Assembly (NCBI RefSeq): GCF_030766725.1
Contig: NZ_JARQWR010000015.1
Location: 1 to 52,032 of the forward strand
From: Flavobacterium aerium
GTDB lineage: Bacteria; Bacteroidota; Bacteroidia; Flavobacteriales; Flavobacteriaceae
Reading direction: 5' to 3'
DNA: 52,032 bases
Shown: positions 42,148-50,465 of the stretch, in pieces
Layout: each line of letters begins with the position of its first letter
Numbering within the stretch: the first letter of the stretch is position 1
Made by a program: the position numbers and the translations under genes
The notes under the pieces: generated by a model
The model's database searches: none
Told to the model about the DNA's origin: nothing
The model's input: only the letters and a program-made list of their open reading frames with translations

Positions 42148-43290
42148 ATGAAACATTTATTTCTTAAAGTTTTCTTTTGCCTTTGTCTAATTTCTTTAAC
42201 AGGGTGTAAAAAAGAAGCTGAAACTACAGTAGCAAAATCATCTATTGTCAATAATACTATTCAGTATGCAAAGGGATTGGAAATCTATCCATATGCAGGT
42301 TACAGTATTGTAAAAATAACCAATCCATGGCCCAATGCGACCAAGCAATACATTTACGTTTTACAACAAAAAAATGGGATTGTACCAGATAGTTTACAAC
42401 AATACACAACGATACAAGTTCCTATTCAAACGGTTGTAGCCACTTCAACTACTCATATTCCTTCTTTGGAAATGCTTGGTGTAGAGCATACTTTAGTAGG
42501 TTTTCCAAATACGAGTTATATTTCTTCAGAAAAAACAAGAAAATTAATTGATGCTGGAAAAGTTAAAGAAGTGGGAAATAATGAAAGTCTAAACACCGAA
42601 GTCTTAATTGATCTAGCCCCACAATTAATTGTAGGATACGGAATCGATGATAATAATCCGGCCTTAGATAATCTTCAAAAAAGCGGATTAAAAGTAATCT
42701 TGAATGGCGATTGGAATGAACAAACTCCACTAGGAAAAGCAGAATGGTTAAAATTCTTTGGTGCCTTATATGGCTTAGAAGACAAAGCGAATTCATTATT
42801 TCAAAATATAGAAAAAGAATACAAAGATGCCTTGGTACTAGCACAGAAAGCTACCACCAAGCCTACTGTTTTAAGTGGTGCTTTGTATAAAGACCAATGG
42901 TATTTACCAGAAGGAAACAGTTGGGCAGCAACGTTTTTAAAAGATGCCAATGCAGAATACATGTGGGCAAACACAACTGGGACAGGTAGTTTATCGCTTA
43001 GTTTTGAAACTGTATTAGACAAAGCGCAATCTGCTGATTTTTGGATTGGTCCAGCACAGTTTTCTTCCTTGGACGAAATGTCAAAAAGCAATCCACATTA
43101 CAGTCAATTTAAAGCTTTTAAAAACAAGAATGTTTATTCTTCTAGTATCAAAAAGGGAGCTACAGGCGGTGTCATTTATTATGAATTATCGCCGAATCGA
43201 CCTGATATTGTTTTAAAGGATATTATCAAAATTACGCATCCCGAATTACTAACGAATTACGAACCATTTTTCTTTCAAAAATTAGAATAA
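42148..43290 (+). CDS. btuF: cobalamin ABC transporter, substrate-binding lipoprotein (BtuF-like)
   Basis: The 380-residue lipoprotein (lipobox SLTGC, Cys20) has the two-lobed class III periplasmic binding fold joined by a long helix: lobe 1 includes IPSLEMLGVEHTLVGFPNTS and VGNNESLNTEVLIDLAPQLI, lobe 2 TVLSGALYKDQWYLPEGNSW. It would catch B12 delivered by BtuB and hand it to the BtuCD permease. Iron-siderophore binding proteins share this fold, but the divergent riboswitch-controlled BtuB argues for cobalamin. It starts an operon with btuC, whose start is 2 bp after this stop. Confidence 0.88.
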   Translation: MKHLFLKVFFCLCLISLTGCKKEAETTVAKSSIVNNTIQYAKGLEIYPYAGYSIVKITNPWPNATKQYIYVLQQKNGIVPDSLQQYTTIQVPIQTVVATSTTHIPSLEMLGVEHTLVGFPNTSYISSEKTRKLIDAGKVKEVGNNESLNTEVLIDLAPQLIVGYGIDDNNPALDNLQKSGLKVILNGDWNEQTPLGKAEWLKFFGALYGLEDKANSLFQNIEKEYKDALVLAQKATTKPTVLSGALYKDQWYLPEGNSWAATFLKDANAEYMWANTTGTGSLSLSFETVLDKAQSADFWIGPAQFSSLDEMSKSNPHYSQFKAFKNKNVYSSSIKKGATGGVIYYELSPNRPDIVLKDIIKITHPELLTNYEPFFFQKLE

Positions 43291-43291
43291 T

Positions 43292-44323
43292 TTGACGCTA
43301 ACTCGTAAAAATACTTTTCTTTTTGGTGGTTTAGGTCTTTGCTTAATCCTCCTCTTTTTAATCAATATTAGCTTAGGATCTGTTTCTATTCCATTAAAAG
43401 AAGTTTTTAATAGCTTAACGGGTGGAACAGCGAGTAAGTCTACTTGGGAATATATTATTGTGAATTATCGATTACCCAAGGCAATCACGGCTGTTTTAGT
43501 CGGAATTGGTCTTTCTATTGGTGGATTATTAATGCAAACCTTATTTCGTAATCCATTAGCTGGACCTGATGTTTTGGGATTGAGTTCGGGGGCAAGTTTG
43601 GGTGTAGCATTTGTTATTTTGGGAACAAGTCTGGTTCCTGTCTTTCTAGCAGGTTTTTTGCTCTCTCCCTATGGAATTATTTTGGCCTCTAGTCTTGGAA
43701 GTTTTTTTGTCTTATTAGCCATTTTGTTTGTTTCAAAACGGGTAAGAAACACATTAGCTATCCTAATTATTGGATTAATGTTTGGGAGCTTTACTAGTGC
43801 AATAGTGGGAGTACTTACCTATTTCAGTACCGCAGAGCAATTGCAAAAATTCACCTTTTGGGCATTGGGCAGTCTAGGAAATTTATCTTGGTCTTCTTTA
43901 TTGATTTTAAGTATTTGTTGCCTTATCGGATTAATATTAAGTATTATCAGCATAAAACCATTGGATGCACTTTTATTGGGCGAAAACTATGCAAAAAGTA
44001 TGGGATTAAATTTCAAAAGAAATAGACTCATCCTCATTATAGCAACAAGTATTTTCACGGGTAGTATTACCGCTTTTGCTGGCCCTATACTATTCATTGG
44101 ACTTGTTGTACCACATATTGCCAAATTGATTTTTCAAACCAGTAGTCATACCATATTATTTTATGCCACACTATTGATTGGAGCCATGATTATGCTAATT
44201 TGTGATACCGTTTCACAAATGCCCGGAAGTGACTTTACGCTTCCCATCAATGCGATTACCTCTTTGATTGGTGCTCCAATTGTAATTTGGTTATTAGTTA
44301 GTAAACGTAAAATGATGACCTAA
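43292..44323 (+). CDS. btuC: cobalamin ABC transporter, permease (BtuC-like)
   Basis: The 343-residue inner-membrane protein of the FecCD/BtuC family has about ten transmembrane helices and the family signatures VNYRLPKAITAVLVGIGLSI, LMQTLFRNPLAGPDVLGLSSG (split here for length) and the ATPase-contact region ALLLGENYAKSMGLN. It starts with TTG rather than ATG; no ATG is available before the conserved N-terminal region. A BtuC dimer carries B12 across the inner membrane. Its stop codon overlaps the btuD ATG (TAATG). Confidence 0.93.
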   Translation: MTLTRKNTFLFGGLGLCLILLFLINISLGSVSIPLKEVFNSLTGGTASKSTWEYIIVNYRLPKAITAVLVGIGLSIGGLLMQTLFRNPLAGPDVLGLSSGASLGVAFVILGTSLVPVFLAGFLLSPYGIILASSLGSFFVLLAILFVSKRVRNTLAILIIGLMFGSFTSAIVGVLTYFSTAEQLQKFTFWALGSLGNLSWSSLLILSICCLIGLILSIISIKPLDALLLGENYAKSMGLNFKRNRLILIIATSIFTGSITAFAGPILFIGLVVPHIAKLIFQTSSHTILFYATLLIGAMIMLICDTVSQMPGSDFTLPINAITSLIGAPIVIWLLVSKRKMMT

Positions 44324-45108
44324 TGAAAACAAATCAATCTCTTTTAGATGCATCGGCTATTACTATAGGCTACCACCACAAAAAGCAAAATATTGTTATT
44401 GCTAAGGATATTTCAGTGGTTCTCGATAAAAGTAAACTTATCACTTTAGTCGGGCCAAATGGAATTGGAAAATCTACTTTGCTTCGAACATTAACGGGGA
44501 TTCAAAAACCGATTAATGGACAAGTGGTGTTGAATAATAAAAATATCGATCAATATACTCCATTAGAATTAGCACAAACGCTAAGTGTTGTATTAACTGA
44601 ATCTTTACCTCCTAGTAATTTGACGGTATACGAATTAGTTGCCTTAGGAAGACAACCTTATACCAATTGGCTTGGGACACTCGCTCCCGAAGATATTGAA
44701 AAAGTGAATCGAGCCATTGAAATCACTCAGATTGATTACATAAAGCACAAAAAGCATTATGAGATCAGCGATGGTCAATTGCAAAAAGTATTAGTCGCAA
44801 GAGCTTTGGCACAGGATACTCCTTTGATTATATTGGATGAACCTACAACACATTTGGATTTATTTCATAAAGTCTCTCTTTTCAAATTATTAAAAAAACT
44901 GACACAAGAAACGGATAAATGTATCCTCTTTTCTACCCATGATATTGACTTAGCAATACAGCTTAGTGATGAAATGATTATCATGACCAAAGATGATTTC
45001 ATTCAGGATACGCCTTGCAAGCATATTGAAAAGGGTACCTTTAATACTATTTTTAAAGATGACGCCATCATTTTCGATGCTGAAAAAGGGAAATTTATCA
45101 TCTCCTAA
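44323..45108 (+). CDS. btuD: cobalamin ABC transporter, ATP-binding protein (BtuD-like)
   Basis: The 261-residue ABC ATPase has Walker A GPNGIGKST, Walker B LIILDEPTTHLD and the switch histidine in FSTHDID. The signature motif reads ISDGQLQKV, with Asp where LSGGQ has the first Gly; this variation is seen in some family members. It energises BtuC. Its ATG overlaps the btuC stop, so translation is coupled. Confidence 0.93.
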   Translation: MKTNQSLLDASAITIGYHHKKQNIVIAKDISVVLDKSKLITLVGPNGIGKSTLLRTLTGIQKPINGQVVLNNKNIDQYTPLELAQTLSVVLTESLPPSNLTVYELVALGRQPYTNWLGTLAPEDIEKVNRAIEITQIDYIKHKKHYEISDGQLQKVLVARALAQDTPLIILDEPTTHLDLFHKVSLFKLLKKLTQETDKCILFSTHDIDLAIQLSDEMIIMTKDDFIQDTPCKHIEKGTFNTIFKDDAIIFDAEKGKFIIS

Positions 45109-45198
45109 TTTTATCACAAAACACGGTTTCATAACCCCCACTCCTTCCTTTTTTCCTAAATAATTAGTACCTTAGACGTCAATCTAAAAGCATTATTT

Positions 45199-46071
45199 AT
45201 GTCAAATACTGACCTTATTATTGAAGAAAGAAGTAGAGATATTGGAGACTTTCTAGTAGGCCGACTTATTCCGTTTAGAAAGAAAAGAATGGTAGGTCCC
45301 TTCATTTTTATTGATCACATGATCCCTACTAAACTTGGTCCTGAACACTATATGGATGTAAATCAGCATCCACATATTGGCTTATCTACCTTAACCTTTT
45401 TATTAGAAGGTGAAATTATGCATGAGGATAGTATTGGTTCAAATCAACGTGTTACACCTGAATCTGTAGGATGGATGACTGCTGGAAAAGGAGTTACCCA
45501 TACGGAACGTACACCTGATGATTTGCGTCATGGAAACGAATTCACAGTACATGGTTTTCAGATTTGGGTAGCATTACCAAAAGCATTAGAAAAAATGGAA
45601 CCTGAATTTCATTATTTTGAAAATACTGAATTACCAAAATGGTCTGATGGCCCAGCTAATTTTACCTTAGTTGCAGGAAAAGGTTATGGAAAAGTATCTC
45701 CTGTACCTGTACATTCGGAGCTTTTCATGATTGAAGTAAAAACAAAAGAAGAATACCACTTAAACACGAGTGACAATCTTTTTGGTGAAATTGGAATTTG
45801 TGTTGTAGAAGGTGAAATTCAAGCGTGTGAACATACTGTTGAAAAAGGAAATATGTTAGTCTCAAAAATTGACGGCCAATGTGCTGTTGTTTTAAAACCA
45901 AACACGCATCTTTTATTATTTGGTGGGGAACCATTTCCTGAGGAACGACAAATTTTTTGGAATTTTGTTTCTTCAGATTTAGATACTTTGGAAGAGGCTA
46001 AAAAACGTTGGAAAAACAAAGAGTTTCCAAAAGTTCCAAATGACAACACCTATATTCCGATGCCGGAATAA
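45199..46071 (+). CDS. pirin family protein
   Basis: The 290-residue bicupin protein has the pirin N-terminal domain with DFLVGRLIPFRKKRMVGPFI, and the metal-binding histidines and glutamate in HPHIGLSTLTFLLEGEIMH and GVTHTER. The C-terminal cupin (about 160-270) follows. Bacterial pirins bind iron and some act as quercetin 2,3-dioxygenases or modulate enzymes; which applies here cannot be told. A weak, imperfect -7 element precedes it. Confidence 0.93.
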   Translation: MSNTDLIIEERSRDIGDFLVGRLIPFRKKRMVGPFIFIDHMIPTKLGPEHYMDVNQHPHIGLSTLTFLLEGEIMHEDSIGSNQRVTPESVGWMTAGKGVTHTERTPDDLRHGNEFTVHGFQIWVALPKALEKMEPEFHYFENTELPKWSDGPANFTLVAGKGYGKVSPVPVHSELFMIEVKTKEEYHLNTSDNLFGEIGICVVEGEIQACEHTVEKGNMLVSKIDGQCAVVLKPNTHLLLFGGEPFPEERQIFWNFVSSDLDTLEEAKKRWKNKEFPKVPNDNTYIPMPE

Positions 46072-46080
46072 ATAAACAGG

Positions 46081-46131
46081 ATTGGATTAAGCATTTTGTA
46101 AATAAAGCTATAACAGACTGCTTAATCCAAT
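46081..46131. terminator. inverted repeat between convergent genes
   Basis: ATTGGATTAAGCA (46081-46093) and TGCTTAATCCAAT (46119-46131) are perfect 13-bp complements separated by 25 bases. They lie between the convergent pirin and ClbS/DfsB genes and may act as a bidirectional terminator despite the long loop and lack of a T run. Confidence 0.5.
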
Positions 46132-46153
46132 TTATATTTCAAATGTTTTGATA

Positions 46154-46660
46154 TTACGCTTTTTGTTTTAACCACTTTCGAAGTCTTGAACGTGCATTTT
46201 TATAGGGTGAAGCAGTATTAAACTGAATCATTCTTCCTCTTGTCCATTGATTATACCATGTTACTTCATATAAATCATGTGTGTCATAATGCATCACTAT
46301 TTGTATAATTTCATGAACAACTTCATCCAGTTTTGTAAGCAATTCTGAATAGCTGTATGTTTCATAATCTTGGTAAAATTTCTGAGCTAATTTCCCTAAT
46401 TCATTCCATTTAAAATCCGTCTCAGGGAAATCTATCGCTATACCATTTGCTTCATTTCTATGCCATTTCAGTACAAGTTCTCCCCAACCAATTAGATATG
46501 AAACAAGATTTTTAACGCTAATGAATGTCTCTGCAACATGTCCCTCAATTTCAAAATCATCTTCCCATTCCAACGGAACTAAATCCAAATCCTTTTCCAG
46601 TTTTGCATAAGAATCTTCAATTGCCGAAAGTAATTCTTGTTTATTCTGTGGAACTGCCAT
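46154..46660 (-). CDS. ClbS/DfsB family four-helix bundle protein
   Basis: The 168-residue cytosolic protein is of the ClbS/DfsB family (DUF1706, DinB-like fold): it begins MAVPQNKQELLSAIEDSYAK, has a VAETFISVKNLVSYLIGWGE helix and the YEVTWYNQWTRGRMIQFNTA stretch, ending in arginine-rich SRLRKWLK. ClbS of Escherichia coli opens the colibactin warhead and protects DNA, and DfsB is implicated in damage tolerance. Members are widespread in genomes without colibactin, so a more general role is likely. Confidence 0.88.
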   Translation of the reverse strand: MAVPQNKQELLSAIEDSYAKLEKDLDLVPLEWEDDFEIEGHVAETFISVKNLVSYLIGWGELVLKWHRNEANGIAIDFPETDFKWNELGKLAQKFYQDYETYSYSELLTKLDEVVHEIIQIVMHYDTHDLYEVTWYNQWTRGRMIQFNTASPYKNARSRLRKWLKQKA

Positions 46661-46744
46661 AGAGTTATTTTTATAGATTGTTTAGACAACTTAAATATAA
46701 ATATTTATTCATTATCTCCATCCAAAAAACAACTATTTATTCCT

Positions 46745-47001
46745 TTACTTCCAGAATGGTTTCGTTTTTAGCTGTGTCGAATTCCATTCTAGTTCTCCTT
46801 TAAAATAATTATGTATTTTGATGCATACTGCGGTATTCCCAAGAATATAGGCAATACCATTCCGAATTGATTTCCTGAAAAAATTTCAATTGTAAGACCT
46901 TCAATGTAATTGATGTAATTCAGGTCATCACATTGAATTTTTAAATCCCAAGTATGACTTGCAATCTGATGAATACTCTGTATTTCTGCTTGATGTGCCA
47001 T
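46745..47001 (-). pseudogene. remnant of a siderophore-interacting FAD reductase
   Basis: The minus-strand frame from 47001 begins MAHQAEIQSIHQIASHTWDL, like the N-terminus of siderophore-interacting proteins (flavin reductases that release iron), but stops after 70 residues. In another frame, from about 46859 down to 46745, the sequence reads GNTAVCIKIHNYFKGELEWN and ends in LKTKPFWK, which closely resembles the C-terminal end of the same family. The intervening FAD- and NADPH-binding domains, about 150 residues, are missing. A deletion plus frameshift explains this. The reading rests on recalled family features. Confidence 0.55.
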
Positions 47002-47192
47002 AACTTATGAAAAAGTCTAGTCTTGATATAAGTCAAAAAATGATTTTATTCCGTAATTTATTTTTCGCTTCTCTTTTGCATAATTGGACCTAACCTACTC
47101 AATTTCACGCATTTTAATTGGTATTAGAATAACCAAACTCAGTGTTTTCAATGGGCCAATTCTCTTGTAAACCCAATAAAAGCTGAAAGTAT

Positions 47193-47224
47193 TTGCTTTT
47201 CTTCTTTAAAAACAGTTATTTTGC
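47193..47224 (+). promoter_or_regulatory. probable tRNA-Arg promoter
   Basis: TTG (47193-47195) and TTATTTTG (47217-47224, one mismatch to TAnnTTTG) with a spacer of 21 bases lie 20 bp before the tRNA. The rest of the 243-bp gap from 47002 shows no gene. Confidence 0.4.
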
Positions 47225-47244
47225 GCCATAATTGAGAAATTATT

Positions 47245-47321
<77 letters not shown>

Positions 47322-47322
47322 T

Positions 47323-47353
47323 AAAGAACCCTTGTAAATCAAGGGTTCTTTTG
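47323..47353 (+). terminator. terminator of tRNA-Arg
   Basis: AAAGAACCCTTG and CAAGGGTTCTTT form a perfect 12-bp stem with a 5-base loop, right after the tRNA, followed by T. Confidence 0.8.
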
Positions 47354-47474
47354 TTTCTACACGTTTTTATATTCAAATTTTATTTAATTTTACCGAAAGA
47401 AAAAGCAAAATTTTAGAAGGTTTTTGCACCTTTTTTGCACCTTTTTTTATTTATTAATTTTAGAAATATAAAAA

Positions 47475-48695
47475 ATGACTATAGAAATAAAATTATTGTC
47501 TTTTAGACCAGAAGTCAAAGGTGGATTTCCAATTGTTGTAATGATTTCGCATAATTCTAGTAGAAAGAAAAAAACAATTGGTCATTCATTGATTGCTCAA
47601 TTTAATCAAGGGGAATCAAATGTTTCTAAAAAGCATCCGGAATATGATTTTTTATATCCTAAGATTATTGATTTAAAATATAAAGCAAAGAGATTACTTA
47701 ATGAAAATCCGCAGGATGTTAATTATGTATATAATGAATTGTTTAGAGTTAAAACTGGGTCTTTAGTTTTTTTTGATTTTGGTACTCGTTTGATTGAGGA
47801 AATGAAAATGATGGGGAAAAAATATGAGAAGAATAACGATTTGGTTAATAGAAATAAAATAGTAGGAAATGCTTTAGTTTATAAGGGTGCTTTAAATCAG
47901 TTTAATGATTTGTATCCTGGACTTTCTATTGTAAAGCTAGATTATAATTCATTAATGGGCTTTAGGAATTTTAAACTAACTTCGGGTAATGAAAGAAGTA
48001 CTGTCGCTTTGTATTTAAGAACTTTAAGGGCGATCTATAATAAAGCTATATTGATTCATAAACTAGAAGATACAAAGCCATTTAAAGGGGTCTTTATGGG
48101 TTTAAGGATTAAGAGTTTTGAGAGTAGAAAAAAATATATAACAAAGAGAAATGTCCAGTTAATTGAAAATTATTTTCATAAATCTTTGATTACTGAAAAA
48201 TACACGGAATTGTGGTTACTCCAATTTTATTTTGGAGGGGCTGATTTAATTGATGTGTATTTTCTAAAAAGGTCTCAGATTAGAAATGGAAGAATTTTGT
48301 TTAAAAGATCAAAAACTAATACTAATCTCCCAATTGATTTAAAAATAACCGAAAAGGCGCAATTAATTATAGATAAATATTCTTTTCATGATGATAAAGA
48401 ATATTTATTTCCTTGGAGGAAAGATACTAATGGTTACAAGACCTTTAGGAGGAATTTACAAGAGTTTATTATAAAAATTCAAAAAATATTAGAAATTGAG
48501 GTTCTTCCTGATGGAGGCAATTTAGGTATAAAAGTAGCCCGCCATACGTTTGCTAACATAGCAAAAAATTTGAATATTGAGCCTGATTTAATTCGTGAAC
48601 TTATGGGGCATGAACGAGATGCTGTAGATAATTATTATAAAGATCGTTTTCCACAAATTGTAAGGGATAAAGCTTTAATGAAAATAATTGAATAA
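47475..48695 (+). CDS. tyrosine recombinase (phage-type integrase)
   Basis: The 406-residue protein has an N-terminal arm-binding part, a core-binding SAM-like domain (about 105-205) and a C-terminal catalytic domain. R356-H357 in KVARHTFANIAK, H379 in LMGHERDAVD and the nucleophile Tyr387 or Tyr388 in NYYKDRF are visible. At the place of the first catalytic arginine the sequence reads GGADLID (254-260), without Arg; the Bacteroides integrase IntDOT also lacks this residue. Lys (about 354) replaces the HxxR histidine. Its location just after tRNA-Arg points to integration into that tRNA. No excisionase gene was recognised. Confidence 0.92.
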   Translation: MTIEIKLLSFRPEVKGGFPIVVMISHNSSRKKKTIGHSLIAQFNQGESNVSKKHPEYDFLYPKIIDLKYKAKRLLNENPQDVNYVYNELFRVKTGSLVFFDFGTRLIEEMKMMGKKYEKNNDLVNRNKIVGNALVYKGALNQFNDLYPGLSIVKLDYNSLMGFRNFKLTSGNERSTVALYLRTLRAIYNKAILIHKLEDTKPFKGVFMGLRIKSFESRKKYITKRNVQLIENYFHKSLITEKYTELWLLQFYFGGADLIDVYFLKRSQIRNGRILFKRSKTNTNLPIDLKITEKAQLIIDKYSFHDDKEYLFPWRKDTNGYKTFRRNLQEFIIKIQKILEIEVLPDGGNLGIKVARHTFANIAKNLNIEPDLIRELMGHERDAVDNYYKDRFPQIVRDKALMKIIE

Positions 48696-48830
48696 ATAAA
48701 AAAGACCTATATGGCTCATTCTTTTTAGATTAAGTTTAATCCTCTCATTATTATAGTAATTTATATAGTCGATTATTTCTTTTAGATTGTCTGTTTTTAG
48801 TCATAATCCTGTTAATTAGGATATTTAATT

Positions 48831-49598
48831 TTAAAAGGACCTTTTTATAACATTGAAGATTCGGTAAATATCATTTATACTTATCTCAAAATCTTTTTCA
48901 ATAGGGTTGCGAGACCTTAGTGTTAGCATTCCAGTGTTGATATTATAATCTTGAATATCTTTATGATAAATTGCTTTTTTGGTCAATAAAACAAAGCCAT
49001 AATTGGTTTTTCTAAAGCCATCTTGCCATAAATCTTTACCTATTTCTCTAGCTAATAATTCTGCTCCGTCTGGAGTATCATATAGGCCGCCTCCATTCAT
49101 ACTGTCTCCTTTGGCATCAAATGCTAAATAATTTCCGCGCCCTATTCGGTCAACTGAAAATTGAGTTTTTAAAAATTCTCTATCTAGTTTTTCTTCATCA
49201 TTGTAGGCTTCTAGGTAGGAAGCATATGCGGGGAAAGGGATTTTTAAGACTTCAATTTTAATAGTTCCATCAGGATATTCATAGAAAACATTCCCGTTAC
49301 TGTTTGTGAAAATTTCTATTTCATTACTATTATCAATGATTGATGCATTTGATTTTGGTATATAGTTATGTGTTGTGGGTGTTATCATATCGCCAATGCC
49401 TGTTAAAAGCCAAGTAGGATTAATTTCAGCGTATTTATTTAAGATATTTTCTAATTTATCTACACCAATTGTTTTGCCTTTCTTTAATTGGCTAGCAAAC
49501 GAACCGTTTGACATACCGACCTCTTTTTCAAAAAACATTACACTAATCCCCTTGTAATCAATATATTTCTTTATTCTTCGTAATGTGTTTTCTTCCAT
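48831..49598 (-). CDS. phage repressor-like protein, HTH plus S24 peptidase-like domain
   Basis: The 255-residue protein has an N-terminal Cro/C1-type helix-turn-helix (VMFFEKEVGMSNGSFASQLK, residues 20-39) and a C-terminal LexA/C1-like domain. Ser166 in AKGDSMNGGG and Lys207 or Lys208 in LLTKKAI are spaced as in self-cleaving repressors, so it may be inactivated after DNA damage. A frame opening at 49685 adds 29 residues without a domain; the ATG at 49598 was chosen because the HTH follows directly. It is divergent from the replication genes, as expected for a lysogeny repressor. Confidence 0.85.
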   Translation of the reverse strand: MEENTLRRIKKYIDYKGISVMFFEKEVGMSNGSFASQLKKGKTIGVDKLENILNKYAEINPTWLLTGIGDMITPTTHNYIPKSNASIIDNSNEIEIFTNSNGNVFYEYPDGTIKIEVLKIPFPAYASYLEAYNDEEKLDREFLKTQFSVDRIGRGNYLAFDAKGDSMNGGGLYDTPDGAELLAREIGKDLWQDGFRKTNYGFVLLTKKAIYHKDIQDYNINTGMLTLRSRNPIEKDFEISINDIYRIFNVIKRSF

Positions 49599-49663
49599 GT
49601 AATAAATAAATTTATAAAATATCTTAAATTTTATTGCTTGTTTAGAATATATCTTATTATATT

Positions 49664-49690
49664 TATATTTGACAAGACACAACAAATATA
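49664..49690. promoter_or_regulatory. face-to-face -7 elements forming a dyad (repressor operator candidate)
   Basis: TATATTTG (49664-49671) and CAAATATA (49683-49690) form a perfect 8-bp inverted repeat around 11 bases. Each arm is also a perfect TAnnTTTG element, one pointing right and one pointing left. It lies in the divergent region between the repressor and the early genes, where a C1-type repressor would bind. Confidence 0.55.
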
Positions 49691-49741
49691 ATAAAGTTTA
49701 GAATTGAACATTATGGTTTCCCGTAATAAGAAAATTTTAGA

Positions 49742-49843
49742 ATGTTAGAGCAGCTAATGAGGATAGTCATAAGAAATCGAAATTCTGTAAATAAAAAATT
49801 TGAAACAACTCATGTTCAAATTTTGAAACAAATAAATCCCTAA
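49742..49843 (+). CDS. small ORF of the island, uncertain
   Basis: This frame encodes 33 residues (MLEQLMRIVIRNRNSVNKKF onwards), too short to identify, and is the first open frame on the plus strand after the divergent promoter region. It may be a real small early protein or the remnant of one; no ribosome-binding site is clear. Confidence 0.25.
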   Translation: MLEQLMRIVIRNRNSVNKKFETTHVQILKQINP

Positions 49844-49906
49844 GATCAAAGTAGTTGAGATAAATGAGTTTATGCGGGTTCTGAAAAGTAAGGACTTGAT
49901 AATAGT

Positions 49907-50077
49907 GTGATAATTAAACCCGTTGATTTAATTAAAAATGTAGATGTCTCTTTTAAATCACTTACGCAAAATAGTACGTTGAGTAGAGATCAAGCAGTAC
50001 GATTAGGGAATATTCTCAAGGAGAATAAGCAAGAATCAAAAAAAATAAAATTAAATCTTAAAAAAAATCGAGTATGA
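49907..50077 (+). CDS. small protein coupled to the replication gene
   Basis: A GTG-started frame encodes 56 residues, polar and rich in lysine, ending KLNLKKNRV. Its TGA stop overlaps the ATG of the next gene (ATGA), a typical sign of translational coupling, which supports a real gene. A likely coiled or helical middle (LSRDQAVRLGNILKENKQ) is visible. No family was recognised; small basic proteins in this place of a phage early region are often regulators or replication helpers. Confidence 0.5.
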   Translation: MIIKPVDLIKNVDVSFKSLTQNSTLSRDQAVRLGNILKENKQESKKIKLNLKKNRV

Positions 50078-50424
50078 AGCAGTCTTTTTACGCCATCATT
50101 CCAGCTACTGTTAGATATGATAAATCATTGAAGGCAAATGCGAAACTTCTGTATGGAGAAATTACGGCATTATGCGGTAAAGAGGGCTTTTGTTGGGCAG
50201 GTAATAACTATTTCGCTGAATTGTATCAAGTCGATATTAAGACTATTTCAAGATGGATTTCTCAGCTTGCAGATGCTGGATATATTAGTGTGGAATTATT
50301 CAAAAATAAAGGAAATAAACGTAAGATTTTTATAGGCAATTCTCTTAAAAAATATAATCAAAAAAATGATTTACCTAGTGCTAAAAAAGACACTACCCTA
50401 GTGACAAAAATGACACTAGGGTAG
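50074..50424 (+). CDS. phage replication-organizer-like HTH protein, N-terminal part (frameshifted)
   Basis: The frame encodes 116 residues starting MKQSFYAIIPATVRYDKSLK, followed by a winged helix (LYGEITALCGKEGFCWAGNN and VDIKTISRWISQLADAGYIS), as in the N-terminal domain of phage replisome organizer proteins. The frame ends in a repeat-rich tract just after a run of six A. The rest of the protein continues in the -1 frame as the next ORF: a shift within AAAAAAG at 50383-50389 would join the parts into about 267 residues, the normal length. It is either a broken gene or a frameshift-expressed one. Confidence 0.75.
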   Translation: MKQSFYAIIPATVRYDKSLKANAKLLYGEITALCGKEGFCWAGNNYFAELYQVDIKTISRWISQLADAGYISVELFKNKGNKRKIFIGNSLKKYNQKNDLPSAKKDTTLVTKMTLG

Positions 50425-50465
50425 TGACAAAAAAAGCAATAGCTAGTGACAAAAAAGGCACCTCC
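50374..50465 (+). repeat. tandem repeat of about 23 bp at the frameshift site
   Basis: Four imperfect units start at 50374, 50396, 50419 and 50442 (lengths 22, 23, 23 and 24), each with the core TAGTG-(C/A)-(T/C)AAAAA. Since 22 and 23 are not multiples of three, each unit is read in a different frame, and changes in copy number would switch the downstream frame. Four copies are present here. Confidence 0.65.

Noticed and set aside
42563..43091. two frames of 93 and 96 codons on the minus strand
   Set aside because: Both are antisense to btuF and have no supporting signals.
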